From Planctomycetota bacterium (GTDB lineage: Bacteria > Planctomycetota > Phycisphaerae > Phycisphaerales > Phycisphaeraceae), in contig JAJUHR010000146.1 in NCBI GenBank assembly GCA_029267795.1, positions 1-5,262 on the forward strand: 5,262 nucleotides of DNA, written 5' to 3'. The notes under the pieces are model-generated. The model did no database searches and was not told the origin of the DNA. It worked only from the letters and a program-made list of their open reading frames with translations. This document shows positions 4,081-5,262 of this stretch, piece by piece. Numbering within the stretch: position 1 is the first letter of the stretch; the number at the start of each line of letters is the position of its first letter. Both the position numbers and the translations under genes were made by a program.

Positions 4081-5262
4081 ATGAAAGCCTTCTTCAGAGC
4101 AATACTGGTCGTCGTCATCATCGTAGGCTTGGCCTTCGTCGTGTGGCGCAACCGCTGGCCGCAGCCCACCAGCGCCTCCGGACGCGTCTGGGACGGCTAC
4201 ACGCTCTACGGCATCGACCCCCAATCGGCCGCCCTGATCCGCTACGAGTTCTCCAGCGGCAACCTCAATACCGTCGGCACCGTCCACACCTCCTCTATCT
4301 CACGCTTGGCCGGCATCGAGGGCTCCGCCTACTTCCCCGGCTTCCAAAACATCTTCGGCTTCTGGACCGACCCCTCCGACGACCTAACGAAACTGGCCTA
4401 CATCAACATCCAAACCGCCGAGGCCGTGCTCATCGGCAACAACCTCGGACGCGGCCGGATCACCGGCGCCACAGCCGTCGCACCCCCAGACGCCGCGGGA
4501 TACACCGTCTACGCCGTCCAAGTCACCGAGCCGATCAGCTTCGCGATCGACAGCGGCAAGGTCATCCCCTCCCAGTCCTTCGCCGCGGGCGTCACCGTCT
4601 TGGGCGCCGCCATCTCCGCCGGTGGCGCCTACGATGTGCCCGTCACCCTTAAGGTCCGCGTCAACAGCTCCGAGATCGCCCCCTTCGGCCTGTTCACCCT
4701 CCCCGTTGACGCCAACGTCAACGACGGCCACAACCCCCGCCCCTACGCCCTCCCCAGCAACTACCCCGCCGGGTCGGCCATCTCCATCGTCGCCCGCTCC
4801 TGGCTGCTCAACTCCGGCGTCACCGGCACCAGCAACAGCGATTGGCACGCACACCTCACCGTCGATTCCCTCACCGGCTCCCCCCAGGTCCTGACCCTCC
4901 GCAACGGCGACCCCGTGCCCAACATCGCCCCCTTCCTGAACCAGTCCTCGATCGCCTACTACGTCCGTGACTACGTCGACCCGCTCACCAACACCATCGC
5001 CCTCAAGGACAACCAGGCCATCTACCTCTTCGAATTGGGCACGACCGACCTGACCAGCTCCGCCGCCGATTTCCAAGACCTAGTCGTCCTCGTCACCCTC
5101 GCCGAAGACCTCGCCACCCTCAACAGCCAGATGATCGCCGCCCAGGGCACACTCTCCGGCAGCGTCCACCTCAACCCGAACAACGCCCCCAACAACGAAT
5201 TCACCCTCATCAAACCCGACGGCACCGTCATCTCTCGCGACGACCTGCTCGAGGGAGCCCCC
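4081..5262 (+). CDS. Membrane-anchored beta-rich protein of unknown function (C-terminus off the right edge)
   Basis: I do not recognise a named family. The frame is open from ATG 4081 to the window end, 394 residues, with no stop. AAAGG (4068-4072) is a plausible ribosome site 8 nt before the start. Residues 7-22 are a hydrophobic helix (AILVVVIIVGLAFVVW) followed by RNR, with no clear signal-peptidase site, so a signal anchor holding the rest outside the cytoplasm is likely. Residues about 36-150 contain repeated patterns like LYGIDPQSAALIRYEFSSG and LAYINIQTAEAVLIGNN, as in beta-propeller-like blades (inference). Residues about 150-394 are rich in Thr, Ser, Val, Asn and Gly, with only two Lys per about 100 residues, no Cys, and motifs such as NPNNAPNNEF near the end. 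This resembles a secreted or surface protein; I loosely recall similar segments in planctomycete hypothetical proteins but cannot verify it. C-ending codons dominate, opposite to the minus-strand genes. Confidence 0.88.
   Translation, partial: MKAFFRAILVVVIIVGLAFVVWRNRWPQPTSASGRVWDGYTLYGIDPQSAALIRYEFSSGNLNTVGTVHTSSISRLAGIEGSAYFPGFQNIFGFWTDPSDDLTKLAYINIQTAEAVLIGNNLGRGRITGATAVAPPDAAGYTVYAVQVTEPISFAIDSGKVIPSQSFAAGVTVLGAAISAGGAYDVPVTLKVRVNSSEIAPFGLFTLPVDANVNDGHNPRPYALPSNYPAGSAISIVARSWLLNSGVTGTSNSDWHAHLTVDSLTGSPQVLTLRNGDPVPNIAPFLNQSSIAYYVRDYVDPLTNTIALKDNQAIYLFELGTTDLTSSAADFQDLVVLVTLAEDLATLNSQMIAAQGTLSGSVHLNPNNAPNNEFTLIKPDGTVISRDDLLEGAP

Noticed and set aside
3760..4287. Minus-strand 175-residue frame crossing the divergent spacer
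   Set aside because: It overlaps the start of the plus-strand gene, which has a membrane helix and a ribosome site; its own translation is Asp/Gly-rich shadow sequence.

Overview
The window looks like chromosomal DNA from a GC-rich, free-living bacterium. The best guess is the Planctomycetes/Phycisphaerae or a neighbouring PVC lineage. That guess rests on three things: an RNase HII-like enzyme beginning AGIDEAGYGPFFGPLVVG, a PAS-GAF sensor kinase of a style common there, and a membrane-anchored protein of unknown function. This is inference from remembered families, not a database result.

Layout, left to right. Positions 1-1522 (minus) hold the N-terminal 507 residues of a two-TM PAS-GAF-HisKA sensor histidine kinase, cut by the left edge. 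Positions 1523-2036 hold no gene but several palindromes, three of them headed by GTAG or GGAG. Positions 2037-2109 (minus) are a tRNA-Glu with anticodon CUC, with a good sigma70-type promoter upstream. Positions 2247-3260 (minus) encode a 337-residue RNase HII-like nuclease. Positions 3308-3440 hold four GTAG-headed hairpins in a row, with the anatomy of REP elements. Positions 3482-3739 (minus) encode a DUF2024 protein with a CxxCH motif. Positions 3740-4080 are a divergent intergenic region. From 4081 to the right edge (plus) is the N-terminal 394 residues of a membrane-anchored, beta-rich protein of unknown function.

The four minus-strand genes have unrelated roles (signalling, translation, RNA-DNA hybrid repair, unknown), so they are probably neighbours rather than one pathway. 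The plus strand is C-rich throughout, whichever strand is coding. This changes codon endings (G-ending in minus genes, C-ending in the plus gene) and suggests that the minus strand is the leading strand here. I see no defence system, CRISPR array, phage gene or transposase. The most unusual non-coding content is the two clusters of GTAG/GGAG palindromes.
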